Below are positions 17,380 to 27,503 of a DNA stretch of 64,000 bases, piece after piece. A model generated the notes under the pieces. That model saw only the letters and a program-made list of their open reading frames with translations, did not search any database and was not told the origin of the DNA. This DNA is from Emiliania huxleyi CCMP1516 (Eukaryota > Haptophyta > Isochrysidales > Noelaerhabdaceae), in assembly GCF_000372725.1 (NCBI RefSeq), contig NW_005197648.1, forward strand, positions 301,342-365,341, given 5' to 3'. The first letter of the stretch is position 1. Each line of letters begins with the position of its first letter. Position numbers and translations under genes: made by a program.

Positions 17380-18519
17380 ATGGGCGGCTCCCTCGGCAAG
17401 GCGGAGCTCGCGCTGCTCGACCATGGCGTCAGGTGGTGGAGCGATCAGGGTGGCGCTCCCGTCTCGTACACGACGCTCGACGTCCCGCTGCACGACGGCG
17501 ATGGCTCTCACATCCACACCGTCGAGTACTTTTCCAAGGGCGGCGAGAAGGGGGCGAAGCGAGCGCCGCTCGTGTGCCTGCACGGGTACGGCTTTGGCAC
17601 GGGCCTGTACTTTAGCACGATGCCGTCGATCGTCGGGCGGTGGGGCGGCCGCGTGTTTGCGCTCGACTCGCTCGGCTGCGGCCTGTCTAGCCGGCCGCGC
17701 TGGAGGCTGGCGCAGGGCGAGTCGGCCGACGTCGCAGAGGTGGAGGAGTTCTTCGTCGGCGGGCTCGAGCGCTGGCGGAAGAGCATGAAGATTGACCGGA
17801 TGGTGCTGCTGGGACACTCGATCGGCGGGTACCTCGCCGTCGCCTACGCGGAGCGGTACCCGCAGCACGTCGACCGGCTGATCCTGGCCTCTCCCGTGGG
17901 CGTGCCGCACCCGCCCGCCGAGCTGGCGGCCGCGATCGGCGACGCGCCCTTCCTGGTCCGCACGGTGCTCGGCATGTGGAGGAGTGGGTGGAGCCCGATG
18001 ACGCTCGCCAAGCTCGGCCTCGGCAACATGATGATGCGCGGCTACGTGAGCCGCCGCTTCGCCGACGTGGACTGGATCCCAAAGGACCTGCTCCAGGCGT
18101 ACCTCTACCAGAACTGGTCGGGCGGCCGCAACAGCGGCGGAGGCTACGCGCACAGCACGCTGCTCGTCCCGGGCGGTCTCGGCGAGCTGGCTTACGCGAG
18201 GCAGCCGCTCGTCGACCGGATCCCGCGCCTGCGCGTGGGCCGCATCTCGGCCATCTACGGAGAGTTCGACTGGATGGACCACCGGAACATGAAGGCGCTC
18301 AAGACGAGCCTGCTCAAGAGGAAGGCCGAGGCGGGCCTCGAGGCGCCGCTCATTGAGGTGATCCGCGTGGCGAGCGCGAGCCACCAAATCCCGATCGACA
18401 ACCCGCTCGGCTTTGCGGAGGCCGTCCTCGACTCGTGCAACGACGCGGACGCCGCCCACGGCACGACGGTGGGAGGCTCGCGGGGCGCGATCGGGCGGCT
18501 CGTGCCGGGGTATCACTGA
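17380..18519 (+). CDS. ABHD4/ABHD5 (CGI-58)-like alpha/beta hydrolase
   Basis: 379 aa from the ATG at 17380; no intron. Alpha/beta-hydrolase fold of the CGI-58 branch: oxyanion motif HGYG (about 68-71), nucleophile elbow GHSIG (Ser about 147), acid loop GEFDWMD (about 294-300), and SASHQIPID, where His (about 335) begins the HX4D motif that characterises this branch and has been linked to lysophosphatidate acyltransferase activity. Unlike mammalian ABHD5, the elbow keeps a serine, so hydrolysis is also possible. Expected role: phospholipid or triacylglycerol turnover at lipid droplets or ER. The in-frame extension upstream of 17380 (MWRSPGQGEGEE...) looks non-coding. Confidence 0.87.
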   Translation: MGGSLGKAELALLDHGVRWWSDQGGAPVSYTTLDVPLHDGDGSHIHTVEYFSKGGEKGAKRAPLVCLHGYGFGTGLYFSTMPSIVGRWGGRVFALDSLGCGLSSRPRWRLAQGESADVAEVEEFFVGGLERWRKSMKIDRMVLLGHSIGGYLAVAYAERYPQHVDRLILASPVGVPHPPAELAAAIGDAPFLVRTVLGMWRSGWSPMTLAKLGLGNMMMRGYVSRRFADVDWIPKDLLQAYLYQNWSGGRNSGGGYAHSTLLVPGGLGELAYARQPLVDRIPRLRVGRISAIYGEFDWMDHRNMKALKTSLLKRKAEAGLEAPLIEVIRVASASHQIPIDNPLGFAEAVLDSCNDADAAHGTTVGGSRGAIGRLVPGYH

Positions 18520-19106
18520 GACTCTGGCGGCGGCTCCCGAGACTCTCATCAAAGCTCGGTGCTCCGCACCACCTGAGCGGTGAGATGTGTGTATTTGATA
18601 CAGTGTTTATGACAACCGCTGTGCGATAGAGTGACGTGTGTGGAGGGTCCAGAGTCTGCGCGAATCGGTGATAATCTGTTACAAACGCGAAACGGACGAG
18701 ACGGTCGAGACCGAGACGCGGCGTTCGCGGAGCTTTCTCGGCTCTTTCGGTCTTTGCCGTTTCCCGTTTGCGTGAATTTGCGATTCGTTGCACGTTGGAG
18801 GGCGGGGAATATGGCACTGGGACTTTTCGGGTCGAAATGCGGCGGGGCGGAGATGCGTCCTCTTGTGGGACGCCCATTGGGACGACCTGACTGACACCCC
18901 TGTCGCCCAGCCCCTTGGCAGCGATCGATGCCGGCGCCGGATGCGGCGGCGGGAGGCACCACGAGCGCAATGAAAAAATTGTAACAAGTGGAACTGCGTA
19001 TCCTGCGGTTCTAGATGGGGCCTACATGATACGTCCATGATACATACATGATACATACATGATACAGTATCAGTTAATTCTAATATGGTTAACTAGTTTG
19101 AACATA
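18520..19106. other. Intergenic left of the foldback element
   Basis: No gene supported. Ends with GATACAT tandem units (about 19028-19068), mirrored loosely by GATACA-rich sequence at 22480-22560 beyond the other arm. Confidence 0.45.
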
Positions 19107-19489
19107 AGAAGGACGGACGGACGGAAAAACACCCCCCTTTTATGCCTGACCCTGGGCATGGCCTCTCTGGGGGTGAGCTGGGTCGGCCACCTCCGGGGCT
19201 GCAACTCGCACGGTGGGTCCGCGTCCGGGCGAGCATTCGAGGCCCGCGGTTGTCCTTTCTCTGGGCGCGACCGCCATGGAGATCCGCTGCCCACAGATCA
19301 GTGCTTTTGTCGACTATTGCTCGCTCTCTGTGCACTCGCAACGCCAGAGGCCGTGCTTGGAGAATGCGTCGCAATGCTGCTGCGCCAGTGGATTGAGCCG
19401 CTTCGCAAGCTCCATCGGTGAGCTGCGGCGGCGCCGGCCGCTTCATCGTTTCATCGAGTTTGCCCGAGTGGTAAAATGCAATCGGATTT

Positions 19490-19745
19490 GCCCGAGTGAT
19501 CTGTGATCTGTGAGGGTCCGCCCGCAGGCGCATTTTGTATACCGAGGCGGTGCCCGGTGCCGAACCTGTCGGACCTTAAGACAGCGTTGTAGATCCCTGG
19601 GCGAGGGTGGTGGAGAGGGCGGTCCGTCGGCGCCAAACCACCTCCCACCGAGGTGGGCAGGTTCCACGCGTTCCCGGACCGCCCCGTTGGAGGTAGGCCG
19701 CTCGTCTAGCCAATCAGCCTTAAGCGAGCGGTCTGGCCGTTGGAA
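19490..19745 (+). repeat. Dispersed repeat R2, copy 1
   Basis: Shared with 37335-37640: GTCCGCCCGC, CATTTTGTATACCGAGGCGG, CGGACCTTAAGACAGCGTTG and GGAGGTAGGCCGCTCGTCTA, with differing spacers. A short related piece lies at 48367-48400. Confidence 0.8.
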
Positions 19746-20033
19746 TGGCGCGCCGGGTGCGGAGAGAGGGGCGGCGTCGGCTCGGAAGCGCGACTGCAGC
19801 CACGGGGACTGCCCGCCCGCTCTCGTTGGGTTGAGGGGAGGACGACTGTCTCCGCAGGACCTCAGTTACAAGCCGTCCTCCCCTCGAGACGCGAGGCCAG
19901 CGCACTCGGGGCCCGGAGCCCCAGCGTGCACCGTCCCACACGCCTCACGCGGCCTCTGGCTGGAGCGGGATCGCAAGCGAGTCCCCCAGGCCGGCGCGCG
20001 TCTTCCGAGAGAGGAGCGGGAGCGAGGGACCTC

Positions 20034-20266
20034 CTTAGTAAGCCGGCATGCAGGCGCATGCACGGCCGTTCAGAAACTTTCCCAGCCGTTGGAATGGCTC
20101 CGCTCCTGCCCCTCACCGGGCCGCGAACGGGTAGTAGACGTTGGCGCCGAAGAGGGAGGAGTCGCCGAAGGTCGGGTAGTCGTCGGTCATGCGGGGGGAG
20201 GAGGAGTCGGCGAGTAGCGGGGACGAGAAATGCCTGAGAGGGTGGGGAGGGAGGCGTGAGGCGCAG
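20034..20266. repeat. Dispersed repeat R1, copy 2
   Basis: Second copy of the repeat at 7301-7550; the terminal 136 bp (20131-20266) is nearly identical. Confidence 0.75.
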
Positions 20267-20369
20267 GGTGAGGGGCGTGGGGGCGCGGGGCGCGGGGCGT
20301 GCGTGGGACGCGAGGCGTGAGGCGCAGGGCGTGGGGCGGGAGGGCGCGGGGCGCTCGAGTGAGGGCAGG

Positions 20370-20460
20370 GTGTGTTTTGTGTGTGTGTATGTGTGTGTGT
20401 ATGTGTGTGTGTGTGTTGGTTTGTTTGTTTGTGCGAGGGCAGGGCAGGGCAGGGCAGGGC
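20370..20460. repeat. GT-rich microsatellite and GGGCA repeats
   Basis: TGTGTGTGTATG units, then GTTTGTTTGTTTG, then AGGGC repeated five times. Confidence 0.85.
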
Positions 20461-22440
20461 GGCGGCGAGCGGCGAGCGGCGTCGGCGAGATCGGCGACGA
20501 AGAGAGGCGATGGTGGCGTACACGGCGGCAGTGTTCACGGCAGCAGCGCCGGTGGCGGCCCCGCGCAGCGGCGGCGGCGCCCTGAGTGAGGCAGACTGCC
20601 CTGCACAGCCTGCTGGGAACGCTCCCGACGAGCGGCGCGCCATGCGGGCCCGCCGCGGGCGACGCGGGCGGCGAGCCGACACGCGTGTCGCAGGCGTAGA
20701 CAGCACTGGTGAGGCGTGGCGGCCGGCGCCGGTCCCGGAGGCGGCTGCAGTAAGAGCTGCGAGGCAGAAGTCACTGTCCAAGGCGTACTGAGCGGGCTGC
20801 CATCGAGCAGCGCGCCATGCGGGCCTGCCGCCGGCGACGAGATTGGAGAGCCGACAGGCATCGAAGAGGTAGGTACTGAGGAGGGCCATCGCGCCCAAGG
20901 CGGTCCGTGCCGGCCCTGCATGCCGTCTCAGAGAGCCTGGCGAGGCTGTACAGAATGCCGAGAGCATACTGAGCAGGCTGCCGTCGAGCGACGAGCTATG
21001 CTGGCTCGTCGCAGGCGATGAGGTCGAGGAGCCGATCGGAGCGTCGCAGAGGCTGCCGACCACTGTAGTTCGCCCTCGGGCCCAGGGGTGGAAGGCAAGC
21101 TTCCTGGCGTTTCTGGCGAGCGTCCAGACGTCGCAGAGCATCCGGCAGGCGCGCAGCGACCCAAATTTTTGCTCACCGCACGGCCGTGCGAGCCGTCGTT
21201 CGGCGGTGATGGTCGGCGTCGGCGCGCGCCGACCGACGCGGCTGCTGTGGGCGTCATGTGGCGGGCGTGTCGGACTAGACATTGTCCGAATTTCGGCGGA
21301 TCGTGCACTTGAGCACTGGATGGATAGGGTCGATTCCGCATGGTACGGGACCCCTCGATCGTCTCGCCCTCCCTCACTGGAGTGTTCATTGGGGGGGGGG
21401 GGTCATAACAAACACGGTGCAGGATCGAGGTGCACGCTGCCAGAGCAGTGTCGTCCCCCCTCTCCCCGACAGTGATGGCGGTGTGACCGATCGAGCTACA
21501 AGAGGAGCTTGTTCAGCAGGATCCGGGATGGTCAGGCGCACTACCTCACTGGGCGTGAGACCGCCGAGACGCCCCCATCACCGTCTCGGATTCATGTGGG
21601 ATCGAACCACTCCGGGATGGGCAAGCCCATCAATTTTCGTCTCGTATTTCCCTGCACCATTGCTAGTTAATTGTCGAAATTCCTGTTGTGCAAGAGGGGA
21701 GGGGGCTCTGACGGAGTGTGTGGCGGGAGAGGGCAGGGAATGGGCGCGGGGGAGGGGGGGGGGGGGGGGCTCAGCCGTGCAAAAAGCATCAAATAATAAT
21801 AGTAATGAAGAAATATTGCTCGGCCGTTCATGAAGTCCGTCTCGATCTGGAGGAGACGGGTCAACCCCGTGAGGACCAGATCAGGTTCACATTGTCGTAG
21901 CCGGAGGGGATGTTGACCTTTAGCTGTTGGGGCCACCCTTCCGCTTTGGTTTTTTTCCCACAGACCACTCGGGCAGCTTTTACCAAATGCCAAAGTTGCA
22001 CTTTACCACTCGGGCAGATTCGATTGGATTTTACCACTCGGGCAAACTCGATGAAACGGCGGACGGAAAACGCGTTCGCGGACGCTCGCCGGAGAGCTAT
22101 GCATGAAGCGGCCGGCGCGCCGCCGCAGCTCACCGATGGAGCCTGCGCCGCGGCTCAATCCACTGACGCAGCAGCATTGCGACACATTCTCCAAGCACGG
22201 CCTCTGGCGTTGCGAGTGCACAGAGAGCGAGCAATAGTCGCCAAAAACACTTATCTGTGTGCAGTGGATCTCCATGGCGGTCGCGCCCAGCGAAGGGACA
22301 ACCGCAGGCCTCGGATGCTCGCCCGGACGCGGACCCACCGTGCGAGTTGCAGCCCCGGAGGTGGCCGACCCAGCTCACCCCCAGAGAGGCCATGCCCAGG
22401 GTCAGGCATAAAAGGGGGGTGTTTTTCCGTCCGTCCTTGT

Positions 22441-22940
22441 TACTCAAGTGCTCAAGTTTGGCGCAGGGGTACACGATACACACATGGTACACATGAATCG
22501 TCGCGTGGTGATACGCATGATGATACAAACACGTGTATGATACAAACAACAATGATACGTATCGGATAACAACCCCCCCCCCCCCAATCTGATAACAAAC
22601 CCTTACCGTTGAAAATTGTGGAGATGTGGACACACCGGACATACATCGGCACAAATTGGGGTTGGTCACTCACGCACCCCACGGACTGCACACGACCTCC
22701 TGAGCACAGGCCACAGAAATGCCGAAACACCGTCGCCGCAATCGCCCGTTCACAGATAGGGTGATAAGAAAACAAGAACCTCGCATACGACGACAGTGAG
22801 GGTGTGAGAGACAGACCCAGGGAAGGTCTTTCACTACCTTACAGCCCCTGCCCGAGCTCAGGCTCGACAGAGGTCGGTTTGAACATTCACACCCCACGCA
22901 AGTATCCTTGGCGCCAGTCCCCGCCCTGTCGATTGATTGC
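22441..22940. other. Intergenic right of the foldback element
   Basis: GATACA-rich sequence (22480-22560), a 14-bp C run near 22567, and the 5' flank of the ASCH-deaminase gene. No gene seen. Confidence 0.45.
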
Positions 22941-24063
22941 ATGACAGCCTCCCTTTCATCCTCCTCGATGTCGACGTGCCCGAGCGTTGTCGACCTGATG
23001 CTCGCCGCCTTCCCCGAGGAGCTGAGCGTTCAAGGTGAAGCAGAAGAACGTCCTCGTCCTCAACATCAAAAAGGTCACCGTCGCACTCCGCCTCGCTGCC
23101 AAAGAGCTCTCGATCGGCAGCGTCGAGGGCTGCCAGCTCGCTCCCATCGAGATCGCCCGACGGGCGGCCGATCGCGATCCGTTCTTCCAGCTGGTCGAGA
23201 TTCATCGCGCCGTCGTCGACGAAATCAGTCGCCCGCCTGGAGCTCACACGCTCCACATCCGCCGCGAGAAGACTCATCACAGCATTGTACACGGCGCAAA
23301 GACGATTGAGCTCAGGCGCGCGGACGGCGCGTTTGCAAGCATCCGCGCGGGCGACGCTGTCACGTTCACTCACACCTCGCGCGAGGTGAAGACGACTGTG
23401 ACGCGCGTCGAGCACGCCGAGTCCCTCGAGCAGCGGATCCACAGCTGGCGGCGCGCAGCTGTCCCAACAGCCCACACCGATAACGAGGCCATCTCGTACG
23501 TCGCGGAGGTCCTCAGCCCGCGCGTACCTGTCCTCGCAATTCACTTCATCACCGCCGAGAACGCGTTCCGAGCTGCAGTCATGCACCACCTGCAGCAGAA
23601 CTTTGCAAACGCAGACGCCGTGACTTCTGAGGCGTTCACGGCGACCCGCGCCGGGGGATGCAAGTATGCCCTGCTCGCAATCCTCAGCAGCAGACGGGGG
23701 CGGATTCTACACAGCGCGACGAATTGCTGCACCGGCACTTCCAGCGCCGGGGGGCACGCAGAACGCCAGGTGCTGGACGGCTACCTGGAGTCTGACCGCA
23801 GACTACCACGCGCGTGCGTTCGCAATCTCACGCTCACGGTGCTGAGATTCGATGCAAAGGGATCGCTTGCAATGGCTCGGCCGTGCGCCGAGTGCTGCAA
23901 GCGCATCCGCCGTGCTGCGGCGCACGTAAAGCGCGTGCGCTGGTCGACTGGGTGTGGAGAGGACGTCGAGTGTTGCAACAGCAAGTGTATCGAGGGAACC
24001 CCGACCCGATGGATGCAGCAGCAGATGTCGGGGCACACGCCGAATGGACCCTCGGTGAAGTGA
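22941..24063 (+). CDS. ASCH (PUA-like) and cytidine deaminase fusion
   Basis: Two domains. An ASCH/PUA-like RNA-binding fold: HTLHIRREKTHHSIVHGAKT, then IELRRADGAFASIRAGDAVT, matching the ASCH pattern of K-T-I-E-x-R and later G-D. Next, a zinc deaminase core: GGHAERQVLDGYL (HAE: zinc His and proton-shuttle Glu) and ARPCAECC (PCxxC zinc cysteines), then VKRVRWSTGCG, the strand typical of the fold. Substrate (free nucleotide or RNA) is unknown. The main frame opens after a TGA at 23023 and has no ATG before the deaminase, while an upstream ATG at 22941 (MTASLSSSSM..., to LAAFPEELSVQ) is in a different frame. So there is a frameshift, a very short intron, or a non-ATG start. HAE/PCxxC deaminases with a YSTG-type strand are common in large DNA viruses and mobile elements; origin by transfer is a guess. 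Confidence 0.72.
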
Positions 24064-24299
24064 TATCTCCTCCGTGCCGTGTGTGCCCCACACAATTCTG
24101 ATATCGAACGGCATGTGAAAAGTGTAGCTCTGGGGGGGGGCGCGGGCGGCGTGCAACCGGAACCGCCCGGACATGTGCGTCCGAGATGGGTGCCGGATAG
24201 TGGATTGGGGGTCTGCGTCTGGGGGCGGTTGCCCCTCTGGAGACCGCGCAGGCATCGAAAAAAATGGGTGGGAAGGCGGTTTCACAAGCATTCTACAGC

Positions 24300-24352
24300 C
24301 AGGGCGGGGACCTGTTCCTTTTTACCCATCTCTCCTAGAGGTGTATTCTTGG
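24300..24352 (+). repeat. Repeat family B, copy 2
   Basis: GGCGGGGACCTGTTCCTTTT then TACCCATCTCTCCTAGAGGT; it lacks the TTTA tail of the other copies. Confidence 0.65.
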
Positions 24353-24390
24353 CATAATCCCTTGTGGCGACGATTTTTTTCGCGGTATCC

Positions 24391-24475
24391 GCGGCGGGAT
24401 ATGGCGGGATATGGCGGGATACCGGGAGATACCGGGAGATACCAGGAGATACACGTGGATATGATGAGATACGGA
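24391..24475. repeat. Minisatellite GGCGGGATAT / GGGAGATACC
   Basis: About eight 10-bp units grading from GATATGGCGG to GATACCGGGA and GATACCAGGA. Confidence 0.85.
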
Positions 24476-24826
24476 GCCCCCACGATGTGTTTCACGACAA
24501 CGTCCGTGAAGCTAATCGGACGCGACGGGCGAAACTTCGCGCTTCGACCGGCCGTGATCTGCCGTGCGGCTAAGCGCTCGATTCCCATGATTGGCGAGAG
24601 CTCGTCATCATCGATGAAGCACCGCAAGGACAGCCTTGATCGCCGACCAGGAGGATGGTCACCTGCAGCCGGCGGCCTCAGTCAGCCTCGGGGGGGAGCG
24701 GGGGGCCAGGCTGGGCCGCTCGCGGGCGCACAGGAATCCGGCGCTCGCGAGGGAGGCGCTCGATGCTCGCGCTCTGCGGCCGGAGCGCGGAGAGGCGGGC
24801 TGCTCGGCGTGAGGCGGGCAGGATAT

Positions 24827-24945
24827 GGCAGGATATGGCAGGATTATGGCGGGATATGGCGGGATATGGCGGGATATGGTCAGATATATATGGTCAGATA
24901 TGGTCAGATATGGAGAGATACATCAAGATACCGCAAAAACATCGT
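24827..24945. repeat. Minisatellite GGATATGGCA / GGATATGGCG / AGATATGGTC
   Basis: About eleven near-10-bp units, the same basic motif as the array 350 bp upstream, suggesting a common seed. Confidence 0.85.
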
Positions 24946-25584
24946 CCGCACTAGGGCTAAAAGACTTGGGTCGCGCTCTGAGCGTGCTGCCTGGCGGGGA
25001 AGAACCTACTTGGACAGGCGTTGATGCTCGTGCGGGAGCAGCTCCTCCGCGGAGCCCCATAGCAGGCTGTTTACAGGGTCAGGCACAGGGCCGCGGTCGC
25101 GGTCGCGGTTGCAAATGTGTGCAGCAGCGTGTTTTCGCGGGCATCGCCGGGGGGGCGCGGTCGGGCCGTCGGGGTCGCGCTGCCTCACGGTAGCAGCAGT
25201 GTTCGGCGAGTGCGTCTCGGGCCCCAGGAGTATAAAGCGCTGTGAAATCTTGACTCGGGGCGACATGTCCAATCATGTAAGCTAGTATATGTAAGTAACC
25301 GCAGCGAGACGGGAGCCACCGATCGAGGTTCGAGCTCTTTCGTAGTTTCGAGGTGCAACACCTTGGGGCGTTCGAATCCACAACATATCGCACAAATTCG
25401 CGCACATCAATCCATGTGCATCACACGCCCCGTCCCACGATGGATCCCAAATATACCACAGCGCGCGGGTCCGCCGACTCCGCTTGGTGCCAGCCCACGC
25501 ACGGCTCTCGGCCGCCCTGCTCCCTCGGCCCCGCGCGGCAACCCTCCCGAATACCACGGCTGCCCCTCTCCCTCGCCCCGGCAC

Positions 25585-26279
25585 TCAGAAGCCGCCCGCT
25601 GGCTGCGGCTGCGCAAAGGGCGCCCCGTTGGGCTGCTCGGGGAGCACGCCCGGGAAGAGCGACGTGAAGAAGGCCAGCAGCGTCCCTGACACGGCCGCCA
25701 GCGCGCCTCTTGGCTCCTCCTCCGCCCGCGCCGCAGCGGCGTCTCCGCCAGCCTCGGCCGGCCCGCCCGCCGCTTGCGGCGCGGCGGCAAAGTCTTCGCC
25801 GCCCTCTCCGCCCCCCTCTCCACCCGGCCCCTCCTCCACCCGCCCTCTTGGCGGCGGCGGCGCGGGCGGCGGCGGCGCGGGCGGCGGCGGCGCGAGCAGT
25901 CTCACCACGAAGTTGAGCCGGCCTGCGGCAGGGAGGAGGGAGGGTGGGGAGGGGGAGGGGTGGCGGTCGCGGCGCGGCGCGGAGCCGGGCGAGCCAGTTT
26001 GCGCGAGGAAGATGAGGAGCGCGCATCCGGACAGGGTTGCGATGCGGTGCGGTGCCCCGTCCTGCGAGAGGACGTACACAAAGAGGGCCTACGAGCAGGT
26101 TGCGAGAAGGGTCGTGCAAGGCTGCAAGGCAGCTCCTCCTCCTCGGCGGAAGGCGGAGAGGGCCAGCTTGAGCGCCAGCTTGAGAGAGTGCACCTCCTCC
26201 CCCTCGCCTCCCCCGCCCGGGTCAGCGCCCTCGCCCCCCGCGGCGGCGGCGGCGGCGGCGCCACCAGCGCCACCTGCAC

Positions 26280-26310
<31 letters not shown>

Positions 26311-26535
26311 CTCCGGCGGGCGTGCAGACGCGGCGGCGGGGTCGGTGGGCGCGACCACGCCGAGGCTGCTCCCGTGCGCGCCGTCTGCGAAGAGGCCGAA
26401 GGTGTGCGGGAGGAGGGGGAGCTGGAAGACATACGGCTGGCCGCCCCACTCGTACGGCACTATGCGGCACTGCAGCGGCATCGCCGGCATCAGCTCGCCG
26501 GGGAGGGGCACGGCGCCCGCGAATGCGGCGGAGGA

Positions 26536-26580
<45 letters not shown>

Positions 26581-27063
26581 TTCAGGCGCAGCTGCTGCGG
26601 GGGCGCGAGGAGCTTGCGCCGGAGGGGCCGCTGCAGAGGCGCGCGCGGCGGCAACCGCCGCGCTGCTCGGCATGCCTGCCGTCGGCGGCAGCCGCGGCGC
26701 CGCCGCCGCCTCGGGTGGCTTTTGCGACGGCTGCCGTCTGGGCGGGGTCATGAGGTGGAAGACCTGCGGCTCTTTGAGGTCTCTCTGCCGCAGGACGTCG
26801 ACCGCTCGAGCGTCGTCGTGGAGGAGCTGGCCCGCAAAGATGAGCCGCTGCTCCTCCGGCGCCGGGTGCTCCGGGTGCTCCGCCGAGAGGCGCTGCTTGA
26901 GCTGCGCCACAGTGGCGCCTCGCAGCTGCATCCGCAGCGAGAAATCGACGTCGTCCGACGCGGAGGGGGAGCGAATGACGAGGGTGACGTCGTCCGCGAG
27001 GGCCACGTCGTCCGGCGAGGCGGGGACCGCGAGGGTGACATCGTCAGGAGACGTGGCGGACAT
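25585..27063 (-). CDS. HERPUD-like ubiquitin-domain ER membrane protein
   Basis: 467 aa. Exon 1 is 27063-26164, a 75-bp GC-AG intron 26163-26089, exon 2 26088-25585. HERPUD/Herp proteins sit in the ER membrane and help Hrd1-type ER-associated degradation. Visible: a ubiquitin-like domain at about 20-105 (VDFSLRMQLRGATVAQLKQR, EEQRLIFAGQLLHDDARAVD); long poly-Ala and Gly/Ala low-complexity regions; the Herp core WGGQPYVFQLP; then, only after splicing, SLKLALKLALFVYVLSQDG and HRIATLSGCALLIFLAQTG, which form the membrane hairpin. The C-terminal tail is acidic and Ala/Pro-rich. The intron start (GCCCTCTCC) duplicates the exon 2 start (GCCCTCTTT). GT alternatives nearby would remove the first half of the membrane segment, so the GC site is preferred. 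Confidence 0.78.
26530..26580. repeat. (CCG)n trinucleotide run in HERPUD-like exon
   Basis: About 17 CCG units encoding poly-alanine on the minus strand. Confidence 0.9.
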
Positions 27064-27503
27064 GGAGGGTCGGTACGAAACACGCCACCGCCCGGCGTAC
27101 GGCGACCTTGCGCGGCGGCCACTTTTGCGGAGCGCGCGCTCTCTTTTTTGAGTGGGGTCGCCCGTGGACGGCCCCCCTCCACCCTTCACGTACGCACCAT
27201 TTAGTCCCACAATTGCTGATGTGGGATCGCTTTTTGTATTTCTCTTTTTAGCGGCGGCGGCCAGCTGTCCCGAGCCGGCCCGAGAGACGGCCATGACCGG
27301 CCCAGCGGGCGCGCTTTCTCTTTTCAAGTCTCTCGCGGCGTTCTGCGCCCGCGCGCGCCAGCTCCGGTGCTCGCAGCCTTTCCACTTCTCTCGTGTTTGT
27401 CGCGGGAGAGGAGGGGCGACTTTTAGTCCGCCTCGCAGCCCGCAACACAGACGGAGCAGCGCGCAGACAGGGGGGCTGTGGCGGAGGCGGGCCGAGCATC
27501 CGC
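27064..27503. promoter_or_regulatory. Divergent promoter region, HERPUD-like and VPS53
   Basis: 440 bp between two start codons on opposite strands. It must hold both 5' flanks. TATTTCTCTTTTTAG-type T-rich sequence lies mid-way; no defined element can be assigned. Confidence 0.4.

Larger units (their letters stand above)
19107..22440. mobile_element. 3.3-kb foldback element with about 400-bp arms
   Basis: 19107-19500 and 21990-22440 are inverted copies. Landmarks left to right on the left arm: GGACGGACGGAAAAACACCC, GCCTCTCTGGGGGTGAGCTG, TTGAGCCGCTTC and TTTGCCCGAGTGGTAAAAT; all recur in reverse complement on the right arm, which also carries an about 60-bp insertion near 22060-22110. The interior holds copies of other dispersed repeats (19490-19745, 20034-20266), a GT microsatellite and no recognisable transposase. 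The family may be non-autonomous. Confidence 0.75.
24064..25584. other. Intergenic with minisatellites and repeat B
   Basis: Repeat B copy 2 (24300-24352), two GGGATATGGC minisatellites (24391-24475, 24827-24945), and otherwise unassigned sequence down to the HERPUD-like 3' end. Confidence 0.5.

Noticed and set aside
22956..23589. Antisense acidic frame over the ASCH domain
   Set aside because: Shadow of the + strand coding frame, which carries clear ASCH and deaminase motifs.
24391..24945. Regular repeats that could suggest a CRISPR array
   Set aside because: Units are contiguous 10-bp minisatellite copies without spacers, in a eukaryotic setting.
25363..25378. GTTCGAATCC resembling a tRNA T-loop
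   Set aside because: No D-arm, anticodon stem or 7-bp acceptor pairing can be placed in the 75 bases upstream.
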